Source: Candidatus Galacturonatibacter soehngenii
GTDB taxonomy: Bacteria; Bacillota; Clostridia; Lachnospirales; Lachnospiraceae
NCBI RefSeq assembly: GCF_008830185.1
Contig: NZ_WAGX01000005.1
Coordinates: 496,001-560,000, forward strand
Length of the DNA stretch: 64,000 bases
Reading direction: 5' to 3'
The notes under the pieces are model-generated. The model made no database searches. It was not told where the DNA came from and saw only the letters and a program-made list of their open reading frames with translations. Positions 33,144-41,497 of this stretch are shown here, in pieces. The translations under genes and the position numbers were made by a program. Positions within the stretch are counted from its first letter, which is position 1. Each line of letters starts with the position of its first letter.

Positions 33144-34196
33144 TTAATTTTGTAATTGTAAGAATAATTCTGCTCCAAACCTTGCCAATGCATCATCATC
33201 TTCCGAACTTCCACCACTGATTCCAAGTCCTCCAATGATATTATCACCAATCATAAGTGGAACTCCTCCACCAAAAATGATAAGACGATTGTTGTCTGCT
33301 TTATCTACGCCGTAGAAGGTTTCACCAGGCATCGCAAGCTTACCTAGTTCTTTGGTTGACATTTTAACAGCAACGCTGGTATATGCTTTTTTCATTGCAA
33401 TATCAAAGCTTGCCAAAAATGCATTGTCCATGACATGTACTGCTATGATGTTTCCATCTAAGCCACACACAGCAATTACTGCGTTTAACCCTCTATTTTT
33501 CGCTTCTATTTCAATTTTTTCAATTAATTTCTTCGCTGCATCAAGTGATAGCCTTTGTTGTCCAAGAGATAGTCTTTCTAAGACAGCATTGATAATTTCA
33601 TTTTCGTTCATAGATAAGGCTCCTTTTTGTTGTGTATGCATTTGCTTTTCCATCTTTATATTACCCTGATTATTCATATATTCGATATAACGGGCTGACA
33701 CATAAAGATAATCTGCAAGACGGTTTAAGAATCCTTTTGCATTTTTATCCACACCAAATTTACGATCGACACAAACCATCCACCGCTCTGCTCTTCTTGC
33801 AACGGTTCTTGCTACGTCAAGCTGTGCAGAAATTATATTATCTCCTGGTAGGATGAATCGCTTTTCACGTGGAAATAACGCTTCCATTTCATCTATTTGC
33901 GCTTCTAACGTTTTAATTGTCTCATCTTTTAATTTATGTTCTTGATTATAAGAATCTGCAATCCCCGCCATAATTGTCATCAATACTTGCTGAATTTGAA
34001 CAAGCTGATTCTTTATTTTGTCTTCAAGTCCTAATGTCTTAACTACACCTAGATTACTGGTTAGTTCATCAATTGCACCTAGTAACTCGATTCGATCATC
34101 GTCTTTGAAGACATTTTGAATCTTCATTAGACTTGTCATACCTTTATCGCCTGATTTTGTATATATTTTACTTGGCGTCGATGTTTCCTTTTCCAC
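33144..34196 (-). CDS. pduO: PduO: cob(I)alamin adenosyltransferase fused to a GlcG/HbpS domain
   Basis: 350 residues. Residues 1-185 are a PduO-type ATP:cob(I)alamin adenosyltransferase (KIYTKSGDKGMTSL, LGAIDELTSNLG, DVARTVARRAERWMV), which makes the adenosyl-B12 cofactor. Residues 205-350 are the GlcG/HbpS-like PduO C-terminal domain (LNAVIAVCGLDGNIIAVHVMDNA, FYGVDKADNNRLIIFGGGVPL). It is the last gene of the diol dehydratase operon and supplies the cofactor on site. Both domains look complete. Confidence 0.93.
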   Translation of the reverse strand: MEKETSTPSKIYTKSGDKGMTSLMKIQNVFKDDDRIELLGAIDELTSNLGVVKTLGLEDKIKNQLVQIQQVLMTIMAGIADSYNQEHKLKDETIKTLEAQIDEMEALFPREKRFILPGDNIISAQLDVARTVARRAERWMVCVDRKFGVDKNAKGFLNRLADYLYVSARYIEYMNNQGNIKMEKQMHTQQKGALSMNENEIINAVLERLSLGQQRLSLDAAKKLIEKIEIEAKNRGLNAVIAVCGLDGNIIAVHVMDNAFLASFDIAMKKAYTSVAVKMSTKELGKLAMPGETFYGVDKADNNRLIIFGGGVPLMIGDNIIGGLGISGGSSEDDDALARFGAELFLQLQN

Positions 34197-34268
34197 TTTT
34201 CACACCCCGATTCTTATGCCTGCTTTGTAATACATCAAAGGGCAAAATACCTTTTGACTTTCTATCGT

Positions 34269-34613
34269 CTATATTGGTTTAAAGGGCATTCTTTTGACTG
34301 CCCTTGCCGCATTCATTCCTAATAATCTTGCTTGTATTGAGGTTGGATGATTAACTTGAAACAAGTTTTTGCCCTTAGGTAAGGGACTCATCTGAATCGC
34401 CACTAGATAATCAATGATACCAATCCCAACACCTAATACAGAAGTTTTTGAAGCTTCATAACATAGCGAATCCACGTTAGAATCTGTATACGCACTTATC
34501 TCAAAGGGTACACCTTCTTCTTCCATACCTGCACATATTTCTTTGATTAGTTTATCATCACCTGCATTATGATACAAGTGTATACTGGGCTTATTTCTAA
34601 TCATGGCGCTCAC
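34269..34613 (-). CDS. pduH: PduH: diol dehydratase reactivase small subunit
   Basis: 114 residues from the GTG at 34613 (or 111 from the ATG at 34604; the GGTGAG upstream allows either). It matches PduH/DdrB: KPSIHLYHNAGDDKLIKEICAGMEEEGVPFE, VGIGIIDYLVAIQMSPLPKGKNLFQV. With PduG it removes damaged B12 from the inactivated dehydratase. It overlaps the pduG end by 17 bp, which suggests coupled translation. Confidence 0.9.
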   Translation of the reverse strand: MSAMIRNKPSIHLYHNAGDDKLIKEICAGMEEEGVPFEISAYTDSNVDSLCYEASKTSVLGVGIGIIDYLVAIQMSPLPKGKNLFQVNHPTSIQARLLGMNAARAVKRMPFKPI

Positions 34614-36417
34614 CTATATAAGACATAACAAGACCTGTGGCAACCGCATTTCTCGGACCTTCTATCGCTCTGATATTTCCGCGTCCACATACTATTTTAT
34701 AGTTTGCAAACTCTTCCATAAGCATTTCAGGAACCTCAAAGTCTTGCGCTGATCCTCCTACTAATACAACATTCTCAATGTTTCTTAAATTATGTTCTGG
34801 TGCAACTTCAATTAATGCTCTCATTGCATTCCTTACAAATACTTTCTTCTTCACTTCTCTTCGAACTGCGACAATCTTTTCCATTGGTATGTCGTCTTCC
34901 AAGATAATCATTTTATCTGGGTGAAGCAACACTACATTTCCAAAATATTTGGGTTCAATTGGTTCTTCAAAAAAGTGGATGGCTCCATTTTCTAGTCTCA
35001 TATGATATAGACTTTCTACTTTAGCCAATGGATATTTTTTAATTTCTTCTGCAATATGCCTTGTCGATAAGGAAAGTTCTGTCTGTATCAGCATAGAAAC
35101 CAATTCTCCAGCACCTGCTTTGTGAGTCGTAACCACGCTACCGTTTTCATTAATAATGGCTGCATCAGTAGAGCCACCACCTAAATCAAGGATTGCCAGA
35201 GGAAGCTTGGTTCCTGGAGTTGTTAATGCACCAAGAGATGCCATAACAGCCTCGACTCCTGCTACTTTTACATAAATATGTAGGCGTTTTTTAAGTTCTT
35301 CTGCTATTTTTTCCATAGGAAGTTGCTTTGTCTTAACCATGGCTGCAACACCAACTGCCTTTTCCATACAAGTCTCACCTGCTAAAGCTCCAAAGATTTG
35401 TACCGGTGCTAAGGTATCCACTGCAAGAATATCGGTGATTTTTATCTCACTGGCTTCTTCCTTAGTTAATTCCCCCATACCTTTTTTTATGTTACGCAAC
35501 ATATTTCCTACGTTTGTACCTGACTGTCCACTGATATCGTTTATCTTTCCAGTTTGACTTAAGACTTCCATGATTTTATCAGCCCCAGCGTCTACATTCA
35601 CGCTAGTTTTTGAATCTCCAAGAAAATAAATTTCTCCAGCTGGTAATTTGTTTTCTTTTACATGTTCAAAAGGAGTTTTGATAACAACTGCACTTTGCTT
35701 TCCTATTAGACTTTTTGCAATTGGAGTAACCTTCTTTGTTTCATTTGCATCAAGCTTTAATAAGGTTGCGATACCATATGGATTGGATAGCATTCTTATG
35801 CTTTGTCCTACAAGTGCAACTTCGATTGCTGCTTGTATTCCTTCTGGTATTTTTTCAACATATTTTACTTCATCCACAATTGGAATCTTTTGCTCTAATC
35901 TGTTCTCAACTAATACGGCTTCATCTGCCTGCAATATCATTCCTACGATGCTAAGTTTCTTCGCATAAGAATTGATGGTTTCGGCAATGGATTCATAAGA
36001 ATATTTTGAACTAGCAACAACGATATAAGGAATACCTGTTTTACCATCTTCTAAATGTTGCATATATAGTATAGTTCCAGTCGCCTGACCTGCTCCTGCT
36101 GGTGTAGAGGGATTATGTCCAATCATAGAAGACTCCGTTATAATAGTTTCTGTTATGGTCTCCATGGCGGTATCTCCAATAACAGGAGCGGCTTCATTGA
36201 TACAGATTAGGCTAAGTTCTTTTACATTCTTTCCTATCCTTTCCATTGCCACTTCCAAACCATTTATGATACCTGCCGTATTGGCAATCGTTCCTTTGGT
36301 GCCTGTAGTTGCACGAGAAGAAGAGGATAAGAATCGCATTCTACCCTCGCTGTCCATCTGCGCAATACAGACCTCTGTTGTGGAATTACCAATGTCTACA
36401 CCTGCAATGAGTTTCAA
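34597..36417 (-). CDS. pduG: PduG: diol dehydratase reactivase large subunit
   Basis: 606 residues, normal for PduG/DdrA. It has an actin/Hsp70-like ATPase core (MKLIAGVDIGNSTTEVCIAQ; AILDLGGGSTDAAII near 425) and the C-terminal block NVVLVGGSAQDFEVPEMLMEE. It uses ATP to swap out inactive cobalamin. The start overlaps the pduE stop as ATGA. Confidence 0.94.
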   Translation of the reverse strand: MKLIAGVDIGNSTTEVCIAQMDSEGRMRFLSSSSRATTGTKGTIANTAGIINGLEVAMERIGKNVKELSLICINEAAPVIGDTAMETITETIITESSMIGHNPSTPAGAGQATGTILYMQHLEDGKTGIPYIVVASSKYSYESIAETINSYAKKLSIVGMILQADEAVLVENRLEQKIPIVDEVKYVEKIPEGIQAAIEVALVGQSIRMLSNPYGIATLLKLDANETKKVTPIAKSLIGKQSAVVIKTPFEHVKENKLPAGEIYFLGDSKTSVNVDAGADKIMEVLSQTGKINDISGQSGTNVGNMLRNIKKGMGELTKEEASEIKITDILAVDTLAPVQIFGALAGETCMEKAVGVAAMVKTKQLPMEKIAEELKKRLHIYVKVAGVEAVMASLGALTTPGTKLPLAILDLGGGSTDAAIINENGSVVTTHKAGAGELVSMLIQTELSLSTRHIAEEIKKYPLAKVESLYHMRLENGAIHFFEEPIEPKYFGNVVLLHPDKMIILEDDIPMEKIVAVRREVKKKVFVRNAMRALIEVAPEHNLRNIENVVLVGGSAQDFEVPEMLMEEFANYKIVCGRGNIRAIEGPRNAVATGLVMSYIGERHD

Positions 36418-36806
36418 AGCAAGATTCCCCTTTTCTCATATATTTCGGCTGCTTCTAAAACAAGCTTTGCACAATGATATGCTTTGTAAGTTTCTGTTAA
36501 TTCTTTTGCCATCATAACAAGTTCAAGCTTAGTCGAACGATTCGGTCTTAGCTTATTATACATTTCAAGTAATACTTCATCTGGAACATCTACCATTTCG
36601 GAGGCTCTTAAAAAATTATCTGCAAGCTTTGGATTTCCTGCCTCTTTTGCTACCTCTCCTTGTTTATGAAGCATCTCTTTTGATATTTTGATATCGTCTG
36701 CTGTCACATTCCCTTTTTTAATTTCCTCAAGCGTAATCTGACTCAAACTTTTCCCTGTTTTTGAACGGATTGAGTCTTTTTCATTTTCTCCTAAAGGATA
36801 TCTCAT
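36414..36806 (-). CDS. pduE: PduE: diol dehydratase small subunit
   Basis: 130 residues. It carries RYPLGENEKDSIRSKTGKSLSQITLEEI and the helical RPNRSTKLELVMMAKELTETYKA block of the PduE/GldC family. It forms the (alpha-beta-gamma)2 dehydratase with PduC and PduD. It lies 4 bp after pduD. Somewhat shorter at the N-terminus than enterobacterial PduE. Confidence 0.92.
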   Translation of the reverse strand: MRYPLGENEKDSIRSKTGKSLSQITLEEIKKGNVTADDIKISKEMLHKQGEVAKEAGNPKLADNFLRASEMVDVPDEVLLEMYNKLRPNRSTKLELVMMAKELTETYKAYHCAKLVLEAAEIYEKRGILL

Positions 36807-36809
36807 GTA

Positions 36810-37448
36810 CTATACCTCCATCCATTCTATGCTAGAATGTTTTGTATCTACCAATTCCGTTTCTTTAATATGCATCAGTGCCGCTACTACCTGATATTTT
36901 GCTCTTACCATAGGATCATTTTCTCCTTCAATTGGAGATACTTTATCACCTTTTACATATTTTGCTGCGTTTTTTCCAATGGCACGATATTTGTCCAAGG
37001 TCATAAGTGGTGCCTGAGGAAAAAGCTCTAGATTTGATAAGGGATAAAGGTCTTTTTGGTGGATTACTGCTGTCCCTTTTGATTGCAAACCAATCCCAAT
37101 CCCAGAGCCACTTAACTTGGCAGCTTCCAACCCGATAAATCCAACATCCGAAGTCTTTAATACCTTTATCACACGTGGAACCATTCCTTCTTCTTCAATT
37201 CCAGCCTTTATCGTTTTTATCACTTCGTTAAGCTCTAACCCATTGATTGTCTTGTTAATCTGTGTTTGAAAAGCAGGTCCTACTCCAATTACTACTTCTT
37301 TTGGATTGGTTCCTTTATTGGCAATCGGATACTTATCATAATTTATTTTCTTACTTTCATGGTCCGTCATCGTAATACCTTGTTTCTTATTTAACTGTTC
37401 ACTTACAACTCTTACGATTTGCTCAACCAATTCTTCATTTATCTGCAT
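36810..37448 (-). CDS. pduD: PduD: diol dehydratase medium subunit with encapsulation helix
   Basis: 212 residues from the ATG at 37448; AAAGGAC is well spaced for it, while the GTG at 37457 is too close. The N-terminal MQINEELVEQIVRVVSEQLN is an amphipathic helix like the known PduD targeting peptide for microcompartments. The rest (EVVIGVGPAFQTQINKTINGL, VIKVLKTSDVGFIGLEAAKLSGSG) is the beta subunit core near the B12 site. The helix implies the enzyme is packaged in a shell. Confidence 0.93.
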   Translation of the reverse strand: MQINEELVEQIVRVVSEQLNKKQGITMTDHESKKINYDKYPIANKGTNPKEVVIGVGPAFQTQINKTINGLELNEVIKTIKAGIEEEGMVPRVIKVLKTSDVGFIGLEAAKLSGSGIGIGLQSKGTAVIHQKDLYPLSNLELFPQAPLMTLDKYRAIGKNAAKYVKGDKVSPIEGENDPMVRAKYQVVAALMHIKETELVDTKHSSIEWMEV

Positions 37449-37475
37449 TTGTTTCACGTCCTTTCGGATTTCAAC

Positions 37476-39140
37476 TTAAAAATTATTTGGATCTATAATA
37501 TTTGGGATTGCTTTGATTTCTTCCCATCTTTCTCCATCCACACGATATCCAGTGCCTGGTCCCATATAATCGTTAGGCTTGTTAACTGCCGAAACCACTT
37601 TAAATTCTTCGTCTAATATGGCTGAAGTTTGCATGTAATCGCCTACTACTCTTTGTTTTAGCATACTTAATATACTTTCTGCTACATCTTCAAAGCCTGT
37701 CTCCGCTAAAGCTTTTACAATATCAACTCCTGTGATATTACGCTTCATCAAATCTTCTACTGCCATCAAATCAGCAACCACATCTCTAGAAGGCGTATCT
37801 TTACTTCCATGTGCATAGGTAACTGCATCTACTTGTTCATCTGTAACCTTTGAAAGTCCAAGATAAGAAAATACTGCCTGTATTGCTCTAGCCGCTTTAT
37901 TTCTTACTCGAATAACATCTTCTTCCTTTACAGGCTTAAGACCGCCATCTACTTGCATATCTCGTTGGAGTACATTATAATCATCAAAATCTTCGGCATC
38001 AAAGTTTGAGCCTGCGAATAAATTATCGTAATTCGGTTCAGCCGCATAACCAGAAAAAATAAAATCGGTTCCTGGCATAAACTGAAGCATGGTTCTGGCT
38101 GTTCTTCTCATGTCGGAATGAGAAAAGCTTTGGTCATTGGAAGAAGCACATTCTAGTCCAAGTAACGCCGCAACGAGATTTTCTCCTATCACTTCTCGAA
38201 TACCAGATGGTACACTTGCTGTGACTCCTATGCAACTAACAGAACCATTTTGTATGCCTTGTGCACCTGCACCTTTTGTCATATACAAACATCTGGCTTC
38301 TAAATAAAGCATCGATTTTTTTTCTGCACTACCCATCAATGCCTCTGAGCCTGAACCAGAGGTAAATCTTGTTTTTAGGCCTCTGGATGCATAAGCGGAT
38401 GCTAGAAATGCTTTGGAATAAGGTGTATCATCTCCATCAATAAATACCTTTTCTGTACCATACACAGAAAGAGTCTCGGCATACGTGGTAAATCCTCTGA
38501 TTCCAAGTTCTAGTTCTGTTGCTTCTTCTACTGCACATTGAGTTAGGACACCTTTTCGTCCTATTTGTGAACCAATTAATAAGGCAATGGCATTAAATGG
38601 AGCATATCTGGCTATTCCAACCGTCGTTTCTTCTTCTCGAAATCCTCGTAGCGCCCCTTCTGCTGCATCGGCTGCAATCTGTACTGGATCATCTTTCAAA
38701 TTCGTAATATGAGCTTGGTTGGCAGGAGTCTTTCTCGCTCTCATTTTCTGCATTCCCATCATCATTTCTACGACATTCAAATGATTCATCACTTCTACCA
38801 TTTTGGCTGGTGTAATTCCTGACACAATATCTAATATTTCTTTTCTGGATACATGTATATCTACAATTTTCCTTGCTATTTCTAGAGAGGATAATGCCAT
38901 AGATTGTTCTGCCTTAGCAACATCGATGGAATAATCCGCTATAAACTGATCAATAAAATCAAACTCTTCTCTACTTTTACCATCAAGCTCAACAATAAGA
39001 CCATCTTTTACTTTAATTGATGGCTTTGGATCATATGGACTTGACATGGCAACAAAACCCATTTCAGGCCATTCATTGATATACCCGTCCTTATTGACTG
39101 GACGATCGCTTAATACTTTCATTCTCTTTGATTGCTTCAT
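37476..39140 (-). CDS. pduC: PduC: diol/glycerol dehydratase large subunit
   Basis: 554 residues, full length for the family. It carries the B12-dependent TIM barrel that converts 1,2-propanediol or glycerol to the aldehyde (RPVNKDGYINEWPEMGFVAM; FTSGSGSEALMG; GIQNGSVSCIGVTASVPSGIR; SSNDQSFSHSDMRRTARTMLQF). GAAGGTGC lies before the ATG. The substrate, propanediol or glycerol, cannot be decided by eye. It follows the shell gene by 35 bp. Confidence 0.95.
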   Translation of the reverse strand: MKQSKRMKVLSDRPVNKDGYINEWPEMGFVAMSSPYDPKPSIKVKDGLIVELDGKSREEFDFIDQFIADYSIDVAKAEQSMALSSLEIARKIVDIHVSRKEILDIVSGITPAKMVEVMNHLNVVEMMMGMQKMRARKTPANQAHITNLKDDPVQIAADAAEGALRGFREEETTVGIARYAPFNAIALLIGSQIGRKGVLTQCAVEEATELELGIRGFTTYAETLSVYGTEKVFIDGDDTPYSKAFLASAYASRGLKTRFTSGSGSEALMGSAEKKSMLYLEARCLYMTKGAGAQGIQNGSVSCIGVTASVPSGIREVIGENLVAALLGLECASSNDQSFSHSDMRRTARTMLQFMPGTDFIFSGYAAEPNYDNLFAGSNFDAEDFDDYNVLQRDMQVDGGLKPVKEEDVIRVRNKAARAIQAVFSYLGLSKVTDEQVDAVTYAHGSKDTPSRDVVADLMAVEDLMKRNITGVDIVKALAETGFEDVAESILSMLKQRVVGDYMQTSAILDEEFKVVSAVNKPNDYMGPGTGYRVDGERWEEIKAIPNIIDPNNF

Positions 39141-39175
39141 CGCTATGCACCTTCCATGTATTCATTCTAGGACAA

Positions 39176-39454
39176 TTATTTTGACTGTGGAAGAATCTTT
39201 TCCACATCCATGTGTGGTCTTGGAATCACATGAGTTGCAATCACTTCACCTAGTCTGGATGCAGATGCTACGCCAGCTTCAACCGCTGCTTTTACTGCTC
39301 CTACATCGCCTCGAACCATAATGGTTACAAGACCTGAACCAATCTTTTCTGTTCCAACCAATCTAACATCTGCTGCTTTCACCATAGCGTCTGCTGCCTC
39401 AATGGATGCTACTAACCCTCTGGTTTCAATCATTCCCAATGCTTCCTGTGTCAT
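39176..39454 (-). CDS. Bacterial microcompartment shell protein (BMC-H, PduA/PduJ-like)
   Basis: 92 residues, a single BMC domain: [63 protein letters not shown]. Hexamers of this protein tile the shell facets around the dehydratase and its aldehyde. It is the first gene of the operon, with AAAAGGAGAA before the ATG. It is the only shell gene here; a full shell also needs pentamer and usually trimer proteins, which must be encoded elsewhere if a shell forms. Confidence 0.94.
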   Translation of the reverse strand: MTQEALGMIETRGLVASIEAADAMVKAADVRLVGTEKIGSGLVTIMVRGDVGAVKAAVEAGVASASRLGEVIATHVIPRPHMDVEKILPQSK

Positions 39455-39627
39455 AATAAACTTCTCCTTTTTTTTACAATTACTCTTGTTTTTTAGTCTG
39501 TTTCGATTATATTTTACCTGTCTTTTGTTTTGCTTTATGTTGTTTTGTGTTGTTCTGTATTTACTATACCACTTTTTCAGAAAGAAATAAAGTGTTTTTC
39601 CTATATTTTATCGATTATAATATAAAA

Positions 39628-39661
39628 GCAGAAATCAAAAGCGCTCGCCCTTAATTTCTGC
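39628..39661 (-). terminator. Terminator after the YdcF-like gene
   Basis: GCAGAAAT (39628-39635) and ATTTCTGC (39654-39661) form an 8-bp stem, followed on the minus strand by TTTTATA. It separates this gene from the pdu operon. Confidence 0.6.
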
Positions 39662-39746
39662 CAGTAGACAAATATCTGTTATTATATATTTTGCCAATCT
39701 ACCTTACCTTTTGGCCTTAGAATCAGCTCCTGTTTTCTTTTACTCT

Positions 39747-40541
39747 TTACGAATGTGCGATTCTAATAAAATCCCCATAATCTTTTTTTAACTCGTTAAA
39801 CGCCTCTTGTACCTGTAAAGGTATGTCAACATGAGCAATGAAACCTTTTCCCATCGGTCCATAGCCTTCTTTATTATCTGATAGCCTAGGAATTTCACCC
39901 ATTAAAAGCGTTATATATCTTTCAACGTCCCACATTCCCCAAAGATTAGATGGTTCTAGTGTTAATTTTTCATCTATTACCTTTACTTTAACTCGATATG
40001 CTGCAAAATTAATAACGTTAGCAAGTTCCAGCTTTTGATCTATCATATGTTTGCGAAATACAGCATCCATTCTACGTTGCATAGTAGAATCTTGAATTAA
40101 TAATAATGTCTTTGGATTAAGATTATTTTGTTTTATTACCTCAAGAGCATAAGTCACATTATTTCCACAATTGGTAGACTCTCTTTCTAATAAGATATCA
40201 TGTAAACCATATTTACTTTTTATATAGTCATTCATAATATCTGTTTCTTTTTTCTTTTCTGTATCGATTTTGGGATATAATCTGTTAACAGCCTCCCTTA
40301 AACCTTGAGTCGTATGGCCTTCTCCTCCTACAATCATAAACCTTTTGGCAATCCCTCTTTTTACCGCATCAGCCGCCACATCGCAACCATGAGGAATACT
40401 TCCTCCAAATAAAATCAAAAGATCCACTTGAGATATTTTATATGTTTCATACAAAGCATTACTTGTTAATACTTCAATATCTCTTTGTGCAAGATAATCT
40501 CCAAGTATATTTAAATTATTTGCAATCTGATGTATGTTCAT
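39747..40541 (-). CDS. YdcF/SanA-like DUF218 protein
   Basis: 264 residues. The core DUF218 fold shows VDLLILFGGSIPHG, FMIVGGEGHTTQGLREAV, LERESTNCGNNVTYALEVI and TLLLIQDSTMQRRMDAVF. E. coli YdcF binds S-adenosylmethionine, and SanA/ElyC relatives act in envelope biology. No signal peptide or membrane helix is visible, so it is a YdcF-type cytoplasmic member. Function unknown. It has its own terminator and no operon partner. Confidence 0.75.
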   Translation of the reverse strand: MNIHQIANNLNILGDYLAQRDIEVLTSNALYETYKISQVDLLILFGGSIPHGCDVAADAVKRGIAKRFMIVGGEGHTTQGLREAVNRLYPKIDTEKKKETDIMNDYIKSKYGLHDILLERESTNCGNNVTYALEVIKQNNLNPKTLLLIQDSTMQRRMDAVFRKHMIDQKLELANVINFAAYRVKVKVIDEKLTLEPSNLWGMWDVERYITLLMGEIPRLSDNKEGYGPMGKGFIAHVDIPLQVQEAFNELKKDYGDFIRIAHS

Positions 40542-40678
40542 GCACGAAATCCCCCCCTACTATATTAATGTTAATAAATTATACTCCATATTCACCATAA
40601 CATAGGTATATGTTCATGTCAATTTTTGTTGTGTTTTCATATAATTACTATTCGTCAATAAATTTTAATCAATTTAAT

Positions 40679-40707
40679 TTGACATAATTATTTTATTTCA
40701 TTATAAT
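40679..40707 (+). promoter_or_regulatory. Perfect-consensus promoter for the DsbA-like gene
   Basis: TTGACA (40679-40684), 17 bp, TATAAT (40702-40707), 36 bp before the ATG at 40744. Both hexamers match consensus exactly. Confidence 0.85.
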
Positions 40708-40743
40708 AATACTTATAATAAAATTATAAAAGGAGTTGATTGT

Positions 40744-41376
40744 ATGAAAATAGAAGTTTGGTCTGATTTTGTTTGCCCCTTTTGTTATTTGGGAGAACGT
40801 AAATTTGAGATGGCGCTTGAACAGTTTCCTCATAAAGACGAAGTCGTTGTTGAGTTTAAAAGCTTTGAATTAAATATGGATCACACTGATTATAAAGGAA
40901 AAGATATTCATCAAATCATTGCTGATAAATATGGTATTTCTTACGAGAGTGCGAAAGAAAACAATGATCGGATTGTGCAGGCAGCAAGTGAAGTAGGGCT
41001 TGACTATCGTTTTGATCTTTTAAAGTTAAACAATACAAGGCTTGCGCATCAAATATCACAGTATGCCAAAAGCGTTGGTAAGGGAAATGAATTGGTAAAA
41101 CGCTTTTTTAAAGGATATTTTGAAGAAGGTATGGATATTGGCGATAAAGAAACTTTACTAAAACTATCACAGGAAGTTGGTTTAGACATTAAGGATTTGC
41201 AAATCAAACTAGAAACTGAAACTTTTGATAAACAAGTCGATGAGGACGAGCAATTAGCCTCTCGTTTTGGAATTAACAGTGTTCCTTATTTTGTGATTGA
41301 TAACAAATATGCTGTCTCTGGAGCACAAAATCCAGAGTACTTTTTGCAGGCTCTAAATCAAGCTTATCAAGCCTAA
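40744..41376 (+). CDS. DsbA-family oxidoreductase, FrnE-like
   Basis: 210 residues, a thioredoxin fold with a helical insert. The active site is CPFC near residue 12 (WSDFVCPFCYLGERKFE) and the cis-Pro loop is INSVPYFVIDN. No signal peptide, so it acts in the cytosol, as FrnE-type proteins do, in disulfide exchange or isomerisation. AAAGGAG precedes the ATG. It is a single-gene unit with a very strong promoter and a terminator. Confidence 0.9.
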   Translation: MKIEVWSDFVCPFCYLGERKFEMALEQFPHKDEVVVEFKSFELNMDHTDYKGKDIHQIIADKYGISYESAKENNDRIVQAASEVGLDYRFDLLKLNNTRLAHQISQYAKSVGKGNELVKRFFKGYFEEGMDIGDKETLLKLSQEVGLDIKDLQIKLETETFDKQVDEDEQLASRFGINSVPYFVIDNKYAVSGAQNPEYFLQALNQAYQA

Positions 41377-41425
41377 TTTTTAAATTGCTTCAAGCGTATT
41401 GAGAATGAAGTGTTCTTATTTAAAT

Positions 41426-41456
41426 CACTACAGCGGAATACACTTTCGCTGTAGTG
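41426..41456. terminator. Terminator after the DsbA-like gene
   Basis: CACTACAGCG (41426-41435) pairs with CGCTGTAGTG (41447-41456) between convergent genes. Confidence 0.8.
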
Positions 41457-41497
41457 TTAAATACTGTATAGGCACTACATCATTGATGCCTTTTTCG

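Noticed and set aside
33017-33250. A 77-codon minus-strand frame beyond the pdu operon
   Set aside because: It overlaps the pduO end in another frame and runs through the terminator hairpin; no coding signature.
39455-39627. A promoter or B12 riboswitch expected upstream of the shell-pdu operon
   Set aside because: The region is only about 170 bp and AT-rich, with no cobalamin box. TATAGT and TATAAT boxes are present but lack convincing -35 partners, so no site was annotated.
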